In this document: positions 11,874 to 22,027 of the stretch, one piece after another
Numbering within the stretch: position 1 is the stretch's first letter
Layout: the number at the start of each line of letters is the position of its first letter
Origin: Tritrichomonas musculus
Taxonomy: Eukaryota; Parabasalia; Tritrichomonadida; Tritrichomonadidae
DNA: 64,000 bases
Direction: 5' to 3'
Assembly: GCA_039105265.1 (NCBI GenBank)
Contig: JAPFFF010000010.1
Location: forward strand, 4,464,001-4,528,000
Position numbers and translations under genes: made by a program
The notes under the pieces: generated by a model
Databases searched by the model: none
What the model was told of the DNA's origin: nothing
What the model saw: only the letters and a program-made list of their open reading frames with translations

Positions 11874-13619
11874 GTAAAAAAGTCGGGAGTACGATAAAAA
11901 CTTTTTAAAAAATATATATATTGAAAAAATTATAGTTTTCCACTTTTTCTTAATTCAGTTCACTCCCGACTTATTTGAAAGAACTTTTTGAATATTGAAA
12001 AAAATTCTGAGTAAAATTTTAAATTTGAAAAAAAAATTTATTTAAATTTTTCGATTTTAAGTTTCTTCTACAGAAGATTCCCATGCAACTTCTATGTCAT
12101 TCTTAATAATATTCGCGATTTTAAAGATTTCAGAGTCATTTCCGTAGAATATCTCTAAATTGTGCCACATCAAATTTAAATCATTTTTAAAATCAGATAT
12201 GGTTTCGTACATACTTTCATTCAATTTTTTTTGTAATAATTGAACCGACATATGATGTTTAATAACTACCTTGTAACTTTCCATCAAATATTTTTCATTA
12301 TCGATCTTCAAGATATATGGAAGTTGTTCGTTTTCTAGCAATTTTTGAGTAATAGTTTTACAAAGTTCGTTATCTAATTTTCTATTTAACGGAATTTTTA
12401 AAATTGGTGTAAAATTATTATCATAATTTGAATTTTGAATAAAAGAATTATTTAAAATATTTTTATCGTTTTTTTTTTAAAGTATAAAGTTTGTGACCAA
12501 TTGGTTTACCATTTTCATTGATGCATAACTGAAACCTGTTGGGCGTTTGACTGATTAAATTATTTAATTTTTCTGTTGGTATTGAAAACCATTCCTTTTG
12601 TAAACATTCGTATAAATCTTTTAGAGAACTGATTTTATATTTTTGTATTTTGGCTTCTAGGATAGCCCAGACCTGTTCTATACAAGACAGATCTGGACTA
12701 TTGGCAGGCCAATTTTCAATTAAATTTACGTTTTGATTTGTGAGCCAATTGATCGTTTTTTTTGAGCGATGGCAAGGAGCACCATCTTGCTCAAAAAAAT
12801 AATTTTTCTCACCATAAAAATTATTTAAAGACGTGAAAATATCATTTTTTTGAAGAAAATCTATGTAGCCATCAGAATTTAATTTTCCTTTAACAAGGAT
12901 TAATGGTGAACGCCAGTTTTTCCCTATGGCTCCCCAGACCATAATGCCAGTATTGTATTTTTTTTTCATTAATAAAAGTGTTCTCGTTATATACTCCACG
13001 TTTTATCCAGATTCTTCTTGAATCATCTCTGATGCAAAAGCGAGATTCGTCGGACAAAACAACACAATTTTCCCAGTTAATTTTTCCAAGTAACTGTTCA
13101 TGACAAAAACTTAAACGATTGGAAATATGAATATCTGTCAAAAATGGACGACGGCGAGGATTTGTGTAATTAAACTTTAATTCACCACGAATAGTATTTA
13201 TTGTTGTTTTTGACAAACTGATTCCTAAAGATTGTAAAATGATTTGAGATAATGCAACTCCACCGATTGTTGGATCTCTTAAAGTTTCCATTTCAACTGT
13301 TTGGACTACTTGAGGATTGACTTTTGGAGGTCTTCCCATCGGCGCTGATTCGATTTTAGTAACATTTTGCTTTAGTTGCTTAGAAACACGGGAAATTCTG
13401 GAGTTGCCGGCTTGTAAAACCTCTGTAATTGTGCTCCATGGAACTTTTTTTATTAACATATTAGCAATTAATTGATCCTTGGTTGGTTGGTTTTTCATTT
13501 ATCGTTTTATGAATTTTTTTTCACTTTTTGAAAGAATAATTTTTTTTAAATTTTTTCACTTTTTGAAAGAATTTTTTTTTATAATTTTTTCACTTTTTGA
13601 ATGCTCCCGACTTATTAAC
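11874..13619. mobile_element. Tc1/mariner transposon with TA target duplication
   Basis: The ends GTAAAAAAGTCGGGAG (11874-11889) and, on the minus strand, GTTAATAAGTCGGGAG (from 13619) are inverted repeats, each bounded by TA (11872-11873 and 13620-13621). The right sub-terminal region repeats TTTTTTCACTTTTTGAA three times (about 13516-13600). A further CTCCCGACT box lies at 11969-11979. Inside is one minus-strand gene, a Tc1 transposase followed by a bromodomain. The 1.75-kb size is normal for Tc1 plus a C-terminal extension. Confidence 0.85.
12057..13498 (-). pseudogene. Tc1/mariner transposase followed by a bromodomain, two homopolymer frame slips
   Basis: From the ATG at 13498 the protein has an N-terminal helix-turn-helix and a GRPPK linker. 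The catalytic DD34E core follows: VVLSDESRFC (first Asp), FEQDGAPCH (second Asp) and NSPDLSCIEQVWAILE (Glu). The next region encodes LPYILKI, YKVVIKHHMSV, LLQKKLNESMYETISDF and LNLMWHNLEIFY, the ZA-loop, helix A and helix B of a bromodomain; the usual acetyl-lysine Asn seems replaced by Tyr. The gene falls into three frames because of single extra bases in an A9 tract (12958-12966) and an A10 tract (12469-12478). Removing one base from each would leave one continuous protein, so either decay or sequencing error is possible. Bromodomains are not a usual part of Tc1 transposases. Confidence 0.7.
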
Positions 13620-13794
13620 TATAGTTTATAATTTGAATATTATCAGCAAATTCGTCAAAAATCTATATTTTCTTCTTATATCAGAGAATTATAAAGCATA
13701 TTTAATAATATTGTAAGATGGTGATGGAAAATATCAATTTTATTCAATTAAAAAAAAATTTTATTCAATTAAAAAATTCGTACGTCAAAAGGAA

Positions 13795-13988
13795 ATTTTC
13801 AATTATCTAGGTAACACTTTTTGAGTTTTGTAAAATACTCAAAAAGTTATAAAACAGATAATTAAACATAAATTGAAGTAGCTTTTTGAAGGCTACGCCT
13901 TTCAAAAAGCTACTTCAATTATTTTAGTTCTCTATTTTACAACTTTTTGAGTGTTTTATTAACTCAAAAAGTTGTACCTAGAGAATTT
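13795..13988. repeat. About 190-bp imperfect palindrome built from ACTTTTTGAG hairpins
   Basis: The left half (TCTAGGTAACACTTTTTGAG onward) is matched by the reverse complement of the right half (ending CTCAAAAAGTTGTACCTAGA), with the centre near 13898. Inside, three shorter hairpins use the same (A/C)ACTTTTTGAG core: 13806-13842, 13875-13922 (about 20-bp arms starting ATTGAAGTAGCTTTTTGAA) and 13940-13976. It is a fold-back repeat related to the hairpins at 18769-19050. Confidence 0.8.
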
Positions 13989-15014
13989 TTAAATAAATAT
14001 GAATTATTGAAATAAATCTTACAATTTGTCATTATTTAAAAGTATTTCAAATATGAGTTATTATTATATCATATATTTAAATATTGTACAAATCGCAACA
14101 GTCAATTTTGAGAAAAAGTTGATTTTTTTGGTTCAATTTATCAACTTTACACCGAATTATTCGTGGGTTATCGTATTTTTCTGCTCCACTCTTTCAAAGG
14201 ATAATAAGATAAAATAATTTTATCTTAATAATAAAAGAAAAAATAATATTCATTTTAAATGAATTAAAATCTACATTTTATTAATAATATGTAAATATTA
14301 ATTAATTGATTAATTTGTAATATTGGTTATTAAAAAAATGCATATGATTTTATTCAAAAACAAAATTATTACGAATTTTTTATGGTTAAAATCATGATCG
14401 TTATATGTCATTATCCAAGTTAAGCTCATTCAATTTTTTCACGATGGAAGGTGACTCGAAAAAAAAGTTTGAAATTTTAGCTAAATATGAAATTGATATA
14501 TTTTTCATATCATCAATAGTAGAATAAAAATGCATAAATAAATATTGAAAATAGTGCTTTTTTCATATATCCAAAATTGGACATCTATTGAAAAAGTGTG
14601 GCAGAAAAAAACGATATTCAATTATTCGTGTTTTCATCAAATATTTAGATACAATACATATTTAAAGAAAAAATATTTTTATTGCAATATATACTTTATT
14701 TACATCTATATTAAAATAAACAAATGAAATAATATTAAATTTTTTTGATTATTATTGTGAAAATTATATTTTATAAATGTCACGAATTCATTCAAATTTT
14801 GATAAAGTGGAAAAACTTTTTGAAAATTATTATCAAAAAATTGAATTGTTTTTTCATTTAAAAACTTTTTGAAATAGTTAAGCTTGCGAAATCAATTACA
14901 ATATCTTCAAAATGACTGTTAAAAAATTAAATATTTTGCATTTTATATTTTAAAAATATGTTTATATGAAAGAATTTTGTAAGAGAATTAGAGCGAGACA
15001 ACCTTTTTGAAGTA
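13989..15014. other. AT-rich stretch without a recognisable gene
   Basis: Only short accidental frames are present (for example near 14026 and 14545), rich in Phe, Ile, Lys and Asn as expected from base composition. Scattered AACTTTTTGAAA words occur (for example 14814 and 14865). I see no RNA gene or element ends. Confidence 0.5.
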
Positions 15015-15338
15015 TAGGCTTGTAATTCTCCAATAATTGATTGACTTTTTGATATCGATACATAAATATGCACAGATTCGCGAGATCGATTTCTGAGATC
15101 GAGAATTTTTTTTCTCAGCTTTTGATATCAGCATTTTCAATTAAACTTTTTGATAAATATTTGATCGTAATTAATTCTCAGGTATTTCATAAAAAAGAAT
15201 TTTTTTTTTTTTTTCATATATCATATAGTATATTTAATTTTTTTTTGTTTATTTTGATTTTTTTTCGGTCAAAAAGTTTCCACAATTTGATAGAGTGAAA
15301 AATAATCATGAACTTTTTCTTGGTACATAAAATAAAAC

Positions 15339-18300
15339 AAAGGTAGGACGGCGAAATCATTCTGATCTAAATAGGTATATAAATATTATTGTTATTATAT
15401 ATTCATATATATATATTTAGATTTAATATAATGATTATTGCACCGAAAAGTAAACTATTATTTTAAACTTAAAGGAAATAACGATGATCTATTGAAAAAA
15501 ATAGAGATCATTTCGGTTACTGTTTAAAAATTGACCTTTAAGATAAATTTTTTTATTTTCATAAAACAAGGAAAAAGCAAACAGAAAAAACACGAAATTT
15601 CCAGGAATAATGATTTTATCAATTGAAAAAAATCTCATCTCAGTATTCCTTATCGTTTTTTTGGCTATTTTCATTCAAGATATATTATCAGCAACATTTC
15701 TCATTTCCTTTAAACATTTGACAAGGAGACAGGTATTAGAACGCGTAATTATTTTTTGCTATACGGTTTAGAGTTGTAAAAGCACTCTTCTTTGTGAAAA
15801 TTGTTAGATGGATATTCAAATTTTAATAAAAAAGTATTTTTGCGAAATTTTATGGAACTTTTGGTTTTATTAATTTATAATATAATGATAAATACAAAAA
15901 ATTAAAGTAGAAAGTAATCAATAAATATTTTTTATTCAATGTTAATTCTAAAACTATTTGCATGCACATCTTCCCATGTTAAACGCGTATTTTCTGCTTT
16001 TATTTGTGCTTCTGTTTTGTTTTCTTCGACTGCTAAACGTTCGGGAGAGTAATGTCTAACTGATCTGGCACATCCTCTCAGAATTTTAATCTTTTGAGTA
16101 TTGTTTTTGGTTATCTCGAGCGTAATACCTGCTTGTCTAAAAGCGCTTGCTGTAGAAAATGGATCTGTTGAACGATAAACCGAAGTGACTATTTTAATTA
16201 TATTTTTGCTTTGAGCAGAAAAATTTGGGGGTGGCTGTACTCTGAACCTTGAGACCCTCTTTGAGAATCCAAATACTCCAAGATCTAATGCTTGGGTTTG
16301 ATCAGAGGAGTGAGGGGGAAGATAAATAATTTTAATATTATCTTCACCTTTGATCACTACGTCAAGAACAGCATGATGAGCTCTGAGTCCGTCTGCAATT
16401 ACGTAAACAGGGCCCCAATAATTGTATTTTGTTCGTTTTAGTTGGAGATGTGGAATAAATATCTTTTCCCACCATTGTAAAAAAATTGCGGTTGTTATAA
16501 AACCGTTTGGCTGATAAAATTGATAAAAACTATTTCTAGGTAAAACATTATAAACTTCTGAGTCAATGGTTTTTCGAGGTAAAATCAAGCTTGGTTTTGG
16601 ATTTTCACCATCAAGGGCAATTGCCACAATGGCAGATGATCTTTTTGAATTTCGATCATAGGGCAAGAAAACTTTTTCTGAGGAAAAATTTTCAGGAACT
16701 ATTACTGTAACTTCTCTTGAATCAACATATTCTTGGAAGCCAACTTCATCTAAATTATAGACAAAACTAGGATTGGCATTTTCAACATTATGTTCTAATA
16801 AAGAAAAGTAATCGTCAATGGTCTGTTCTGGACATGCTAAACGGTTTTGGTCAAAAGGTACCCCAATACTTGTTTTAAAAGAGAAATATCTTTTAACATA
16901 ATGCCGAACCGAGTCAATATGGAAAGCAAGGTTAAATCTTTCTAATATAAGTTCAGTAACTTCATCAAATGAAGGGAAAAATCCTTTATTGTGCCAACAC
17001 TTGATCATTGTCTCCAATTCTTGTTCTTGGTTTTTGTTCAATAGCTTTGGTCTACCTCGAGGTAGCAAAGTACCTTGTTGTTGAATTTTGTAGTACTGCT
17101 TTTGTACACAATGTCGGCTTCCAAACATTAGACCTAATTGAGAAAAAGATACACAGTTGGGTGGATCATGCAGATACTCAATAAGCAACTTACATTGTTC
17201 TCTGAAAGATTGTGCATTAATCCATCTAGGATCTTTCAGCATTTGTGAATATGAATCCATTGCTCTCTGGTCTGGAGATTCAAATGGTTTCACAATTCTC
17301 TTTGGAGGGATTAGAAAATCAGTCAACTAACAAATGAAATGGTCGATCATTGAATTCTTTTTGAATGCTTATCTATTTCATATCATTCAAAAAGTTTCAC
17401 TGCTCATGGTTTTTTAAAAATAATTTAAAATTGAGAATGTTTTATATTAAATTGAGAAATTTTTCATAATTTTTTTGAATTAAACCGAAATGCTCACTGT
17501 TTTTTTCAATTGCTCACCGTTATTTCCCACCTCTTTATTTATATAATAAATTATTTTCATTTTTTTTTGTTCATAGAAATTTGAATGTTTTTTACTCATT
17601 TTAAAACGCAATTTTTGCTAAATGGAAAATATTTTATATTATATTGAAATATATTTTATGTTTAAATTAATATTTATTACTTTTATAAAAGATATAATAC
17701 ATGTTATGCTGATATTGTATCGAGATAAATAAATTTATCTTAATTGAATGATTTCAATTCAATTCAATAATTTATCGGTGTGATTTTTAAAAATGATATA
17801 AATAAAAGAATTATGATTATTATGATATAATTTATATACTATAATTAATACATTATAAAATAAAATATAAATGAAAATTAAAAATATTGTTTTAAGGTTG
17901 AGAAAATATTAAATTATATTTTTGAATTAAAATTTGAATGAGCTTCTCTCAAAATTGTATCCATGATTTTATTTATAACTCGTTATGATGATGTAATTTG
18001 TCAATATAAAATAAATAATTAAGAATATATATTCTTATTAATCATAAATATTAATTATCATAGAACAAAAATTATCTAATAGTTATCTCGAAACCTTTTT
18101 TTATGAATTTTCTTATATTTAAAATATAAATATAAAATAATTTGACGTTGGAAATTGAATAATTACTACATATTTACTCCTTATTGCACCTATTAAAATC
18201 CCACTTAAAATATAATTAGAAAATTTTCTGCCAATTTTTTGCAAAATGCAATTCAAGACCATCGGTTTTTAAAATTTAAATGGTTTGTATTTTTATTACT

Positions 18301-18568
18301 GCCCAAAGGATATATATTTTGTTTGTAAATAATATATATACAAGGTACCTAAATTGTTTATCTAATGTTATTTTTTGGGAAATGCATTTTTATACAAATC
18401 GATAATTATTTGATTTTTTTTCTTTGTTTAAATTACTAATATTTTAATAATATAAAGCAAATATACAGTTATAATAATATATAATATATGATAATAATTG
18501 AATATATAACAAGATAATTACATATTAAAAGTTTTCGACGGTTTTATTCAATTCACCGTCCTACCTTT
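15339..18568. mobile_element. Pogo-like DNA transposon with intact transposase
   Basis: AAAGGTAGGACGGCGAA at 15339-15355 is matched on the minus strand by AAAGGTAGGACGGTGAA at 18552-18568, a 17-bp inverted pair with one difference. The pair brackets the complete transposase at 15932-17326. A TA lies inside the repeat (GG-TA-GG), so the exact edge and target duplication are uncertain. If TA is the duplication the element starts at GGACGG. The region right of the gene (17327-18568) is AT-rich without further genes. Confidence 0.6.
15932..17326 (-). CDS. Pogo/Tigger-type (DDE_1) transposase, complete frame
   Basis: This 464-residue protein has an N-terminal part with a helix-turn-helix-like segment (FSQLGLMFGSRHCVQKQYYKI, about residues 60-80), a GRPK motif and a second DNA-binding-like region. 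The catalytic core shows VYNLDEVGF (first Asp, about residue 192), VIADGLRAHH (second Asp, about 310) and HSSDQTQALDLGVFG (third Asp, about 345), the DDE_1 layout. It would cut and paste its own element at TA-like targets in the nucleus. The frame is open from ATG to stop and unbroken, unlike the other transposases here, so it may be the most recently active. The 17-bp inverted ends at 15339 and 18568 are probably its substrate. Confidence 0.85.
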   Translation of the reverse strand: MTDFLIPPKRIVKPFESPDQRAMDSYSQMLKDPRWINAQSFREQCKLLIEYLHDPPNCVSFSQLGLMFGSRHCVQKQYYKIQQQGTLLPRGRPKLLNKNQEQELETMIKCWHNKGFFPSFDEVTELILERFNLAFHIDSVRHYVKRYFSFKTSIGVPFDQNRLACPEQTIDDYFSLLEHNVENANPSFVYNLDEVGFQEYVDSREVTVIVPENFSSEKVFLPYDRNSKRSSAIVAIALDGENPKPSLILPRKTIDSEVYNVLPRNSFYQFYQPNGFITTAIFLQWWEKIFIPHLQLKRTKYNYWGPVYVIADGLRAHHAVLDVVIKGEDNIKIIYLPPHSSDQTQALDLGVFGFSKRVSRFRVQPPPNFSAQSKNIIKIVTSVYRSTDPFSTASAFRQAGITLEITKNNTQKIKILRGCARSVRHYSPERLAVEENKTEAQIKAENTRLTWEDVHANSFRINIE

Positions 18569-18768
18569 AATAAAACATAACTTTTTCTTAAAGATAAAAA
18601 ATAAAATAACTTTTTGATACAAAATGTTTATGACAAGAGAAACCAAATTGACCCTCAATTTTTTTTCTATTTATTTTAATCGTTTGTTTTTTAGAATACT
18701 TGCTTAAAAAAGAACAATGTTCTTGAAAGAAAAATATATCATTACGCCATTATTATCTAAAGCATAGA

Positions 18769-18795
18769 CACTTTTTGAGCGAAGCTCAAAAAGTG
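18769..18795. repeat. Perfect hairpin, 12-bp stem, ACTTTTTGAGC core
   Basis: CACTTTTTGAGC, loop GAA, GCTCAAAAAGTG. It is the first of three similar hairpins in 280 bases, all outside recognised genes. Confidence 0.95.
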
Positions 18796-18885
18796 GCGTT
18801 TCTTGCAATTTCCTCAAATCAGATATTCAAATATCAAAACCAGCTATAACCAAGTTATTACATATCCGAAATGAATCTTATGCTT

Positions 18886-18918
18886 GGCCACTTTTTGAGC
18901 GAAGCTCAAAAAGTGGCC
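18886..18918. repeat. Perfect hairpin, 15-bp stem, ACTTTTTGAGC core
   Basis: GGCCACTTTTTGAGC, loop GAA, then the exact complement. The core and loop are the same as at 18769-18795, but the stem base differs (GGC), so only the core is shared. Confidence 0.95.
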
Positions 18919-19015
18919 TTTTATTATTTTCAAATTAGATTTCTTTTCAAAACTTAAACAAATCAACTTTCATGAAGAAAACAAAAGAAATATTGTACCT
19001 AATAGATCCCAAGAA

Positions 19016-19050
19016 TGTCAACTTTTTGAGCTTTGCTCAAAAAGTTGACA
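19016..19050. repeat. Perfect hairpin, 16-bp stem, ACTTTTTGAGC core
   Basis: TGTCAACTTTTTGAGC, loop TTT, then the exact complement. Third member of the series, with a different loop and stem base. The varied outer stems with complementary changes suggest the pairing itself is kept, or that each arm pair arose as a unit. Confidence 0.95.
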
Positions 19051-19798
19051 TTAAATGATATTAAATATTATTATTTGAATTTCAAAATACAAAAAACATT
19101 TATGTATGTTCAAAAATTATTGTTTATTAAATGATTTATGATTATATCGCGCGTTTGTTTTCTTGTTTTCTTTTTTTTTTTTTTTTTGATTTTAATCTTA
19201 AAATAAACATCAATGCATTCTATTATTTATTTTTAAATATTATAAAATCACAAATAACAATTATAAAAAATGATAAATGTGTTTGAGATCTCGAGATCTC
19301 GGTAATTGATATCAAGTTTACAATTATTTTTATATCACATTTCATATCTGATATCTTGATAATTGATAATCTCGATATCAGATTTTTAAACTGATAATCG
19401 ATTATCAGATGGAAAAAAGTGACGCTTTTGATATCGATTCTCAAAATAACAAGCCTAGTGAAGTCAAACTATTTCATCACCTTTTGAACTTAAAAAATCA
19501 TTTTGCATTACCAATATTGAAATCTTAGAAATCACTTTATATATAATATTTGAGTATATTAAAAAATCTAATACTTAATAAATGATATTAAATATATTAT
19601 ATTTCAAAAAAAATTTAAGAGAAAAAAGACATCAAATATTGATTGGACACCTTGATCCATTTTATATAAATATAAAAACAAACCAAAAAGTTATAAAAAT
19701 ATTAACGTTTATGCAAATTTTTTTTAGATGGTATTAGATTATAAAATCTTTTCAGCACCTTATTGCAGCTTAAAAACTTTTAAAAAATGAGTCTTAAT

Positions 19799-21055
19799 TT
19801 ATACGGCACTTTCGCCAAACATGCTGCTTGCACGTGCAATTGATGGACCAACTTCAAGATAGCGTGCACGATCATGGCATTTATTATAAAAGCCATCGAT
19901 TGATGCCAACATTGCACCTCCATACCAAACCGCATATTGTTGACGTTTGTGTTCGTTGATAGTAACTTTAACGTTTCCTGCTTGAATCTTTCTACCAATA
20001 CGTTTAGATTCTCTCTCTGCGTTTTCTTTAAGACGTTCATCAACTAAAACTTGAACATCACTCTGAAGACGTTTGCCTAAACCTTTATATGTTGTTGATC
20101 CTCCTGAAAGAACAATGTTTCCATAAAGTTGTGTACGGTTCGTAATTGGTGAAAGTTGAACTGCACGATCAATAAGAACTGAAATTGGTGTAGTATACTC
20201 ACTGCTAACAATTTCTGGCGAAAACCAAACTTCTGGGGCTAAGAAACGTTCTGGACCAACTTCACATTCAAATTTCTTACCTGTCTTTGATGCTGTACCT
20301 GTATATTTTAGAATATATTCATCGCGTTTATCATCAAACTTCTTAAACATAGCACTTGGATGCATAGCAACTCGGCAGTATCGCTCTTTGATTGCTTTGG
20401 CAGTAGCAAATCTATCCTCTGGTGGAACAGACTTTTCACGATCTTTCAACAACTCTGAAATAAAGAGAGTCATTTCTCTACCAGCAACTGGAACATGTTG
20501 AATAGCATTTGAAATTGGATAACCTTCAATAACTGGGATAACGTGTGTAACTCCATCACCTGAGTCAACAACACAACCTGTTAAACTCTTTGGACTTTTG
20601 CTTGTCCATGATGCCGCAATAGCAAGCATAGCTTGCATACCAATATAAAGGTATGGAACATTAAACGTTTCAAACATAATTTCGGCTGTATATTCACGGT
20701 TATCGGGGGAGTTTAAAGGTGGCTCAGTTAAAAGTACGGCGTGATCTTCTGGTTCACAGCGAAGGTACTTGAAGAAACATTGCTCCCAAAATTGTTCGAT
20801 CTTATCCCAGTCGTCAATTTGTCCGTGTTTCATAATATTAGTATTCGGGTATAGTTGCATATTATTGATCGCTTCATATCCAATGTAAAAATCAAGGTCT
20901 TCTGTACCAACTATTTGCGATTGTGAAACATTTTTCATATCTTTGTTACCAATGATCGTTGGAATAATAAAATCGGGTCGGCTGTTACATGAATACCCCA
21001 TTTTGGTGTATCCTGTACCTACATCGATAATAACTGGAGGGTTACTTTGAGCCAT
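19799..21055 (-). CDS. Arp3: Actin-related protein 3 (Arp2/3 complex subunit)
   Basis: The 418-residue product has the usual Arp3 length and is a complete actin-fold ATPase. It shows the phosphate-1 loop DVGTGYTKMGYS near the N terminus, phosphate-2 loop VVDSGDGVTHVIPV (about 160), adenosine motif IVLSGGSTTYKGLGKRL (about 320) and an Arp3-like C terminus (YAVWYGGAMLASIDGFYNK). With Arp2 it forms the template dimer that nucleates branched actin filaments in the cytoplasm. The start is the ATG at 21055 (MAQSNPPVIIDVG). An in-frame ATG 45 bases upstream would add MRYYYFKKFLLYWYK, unlike other Arp3 N termini. No intron is seen. A TTTCAAAAAGTT word ends 19 bases before the ATG and may be part of the promoter. 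Confidence 0.97.
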   Translation of the reverse strand: MAQSNPPVIIDVGTGYTKMGYSCNSRPDFIIPTIIGNKDMKNVSQSQIVGTEDLDFYIGYEAINNMQLYPNTNIMKHGQIDDWDKIEQFWEQCFFKYLRCEPEDHAVLLTEPPLNSPDNREYTAEIMFETFNVPYLYIGMQAMLAIAASWTSKSPKSLTGCVVDSGDGVTHVIPVIEGYPISNAIQHVPVAGREMTLFISELLKDREKSVPPEDRFATAKAIKERYCRVAMHPSAMFKKFDDKRDEYILKYTGTASKTGKKFECEVGPERFLAPEVWFSPEIVSSEYTTPISVLIDRAVQLSPITNRTQLYGNIVLSGGSTTYKGLGKRLQSDVQVLVDERLKENAERESKRIGRKIQAGNVKVTINEHKRQQYAVWYGGAMLASIDGFYNKCHDRARYLEVGPSIARASSMFGESAV

Positions 21056-21074
21056 TTTATACCAATAGAGTAAA

Positions 21075-21086
21075 AACTTTTTGAAA
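21075..21086 (-). promoter_or_regulatory. Candidate upstream element TTTCAAAAAGTT of the Arp3 gene
   Basis: On the minus strand this word ends 19 bases before the Arp3 ATG. The same word (TTTCAAAAAGTG, 13522-13533) stands 23 bases before the Tc1 transposase ATG. Its complement is the core of the hairpins at 13795-13988 and 18769-19050. A promoter role is inferred only from position and recurrence. Confidence 0.35.
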
Positions 21087-22027
21087 TAATAATATCTCAT
21101 ACGACCAAAATATCGCTCAAAACTTTCACATAATCATGTATATCAATTGTCAATTTTTTTTTCACCTTTATTTTCACCCTTAAAAACCCAAAACAATAAA
21201 ATATTTTGATCGTTTACGTTAAAAAAATCAATATGATTTACGGTTACGGACAATCTTTTTAGTTATTCGCGTTTATATGTATCTCCGATTTTTTTTATGA
21301 TATTACATGAACCAAAAGAAATGAAAATTTGAAAAGGTAATAAGAATTGAATAAATTCATTATATTATGATTTTAGACAAATTTCCTTATGCGCGGAACA
21401 CAGGTAGTTAACTTCCAGGTGACTAGATTATAACAAAACTAACAACAACTAATATGAGCCCAGAATTTCTTAATAAATATTTAATAATGAAATATAAATA
21501 TATTTAAATAATACATTAAAATAAAAAAATCAATTTATAAGTACTATTATCAATCCAAGAATATCTAAACTACTTATAATAGATATATCAGGGATTTATA
21601 ATCAAAATGTTGAATCCATCAAAACAATTTTTGAATCTTTTTTTTTTATATTTAATAATAATGAATTAGGAAATTTATTATTCCATGTCGATTTTCCGGT
21701 GAGGTTTCTGTATTGTATACACAATTAACCTCAAAAGTTCAACTATACGTCTTCAGAATGATGCTCAAATATTTTTGATCTTGTTCCAATAATCATACTG
21801 AGTATAAAAAACTCGCATGTTATATATGTAAATGCATTAAAAGCTGAGTGAATGCATTTTAGTTGTTTTTTTTTTTTTTTAAAAAAAAAAAACAGCTTGA
21901 TTCAAAAAGTTTTCAGGATGGGGGTTAAAAAAAGCTAAGTATTTATAATCGGTTTTTGAGAAATAATTTGGCTATAGTGACTTGCTCGTTAAACTTTTTC
22001 ACATAAAATTATTCCACGAAAGATCAA
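21087..22027. other. Intergenic region between divergent Arp3 and the 22028 gene
   Basis: AT-rich, with no gene seen. It holds a T-run/A-run inverted repeat near 21865-21895, a TTCAAAAAGTTTTC word at about 21902, and AACTTTTTCA at 21992-22001, whose end is 26 bases before the next start. It should contain both promoters. Confidence 0.5.

Larger units (their letters stand above)
15015..19457. mobile_element. hAT-type MITE, copy B, inverted and split by a ~4-kb insertion
   Basis: 15015-15214 is the reverse complement of the right half of copy A (about 7000-7209) and 19175-19457 that of its left half (6731-7000). The outer ends read TAGGCTTG and CAAGCCTA, flanked by an imperfect 8-bp duplication (TTGAAGTA at 15007-15014, GTGAAGTC at 19458-19465, six of eight positions equal). 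The break falls in a T run (15201-15214 / 19171-19187). About 3.96 kb between the halves, including the pogo-like transposon, therefore arrived later. The decayed duplication fits an older copy than copy A. Confidence 0.8.

Noticed and set aside
19223-19444. A 73-codon frame similar to part of the 6510-6965 frame
   Set aside because: The similarity is explained by the two MITE copies, not by protein conservation.
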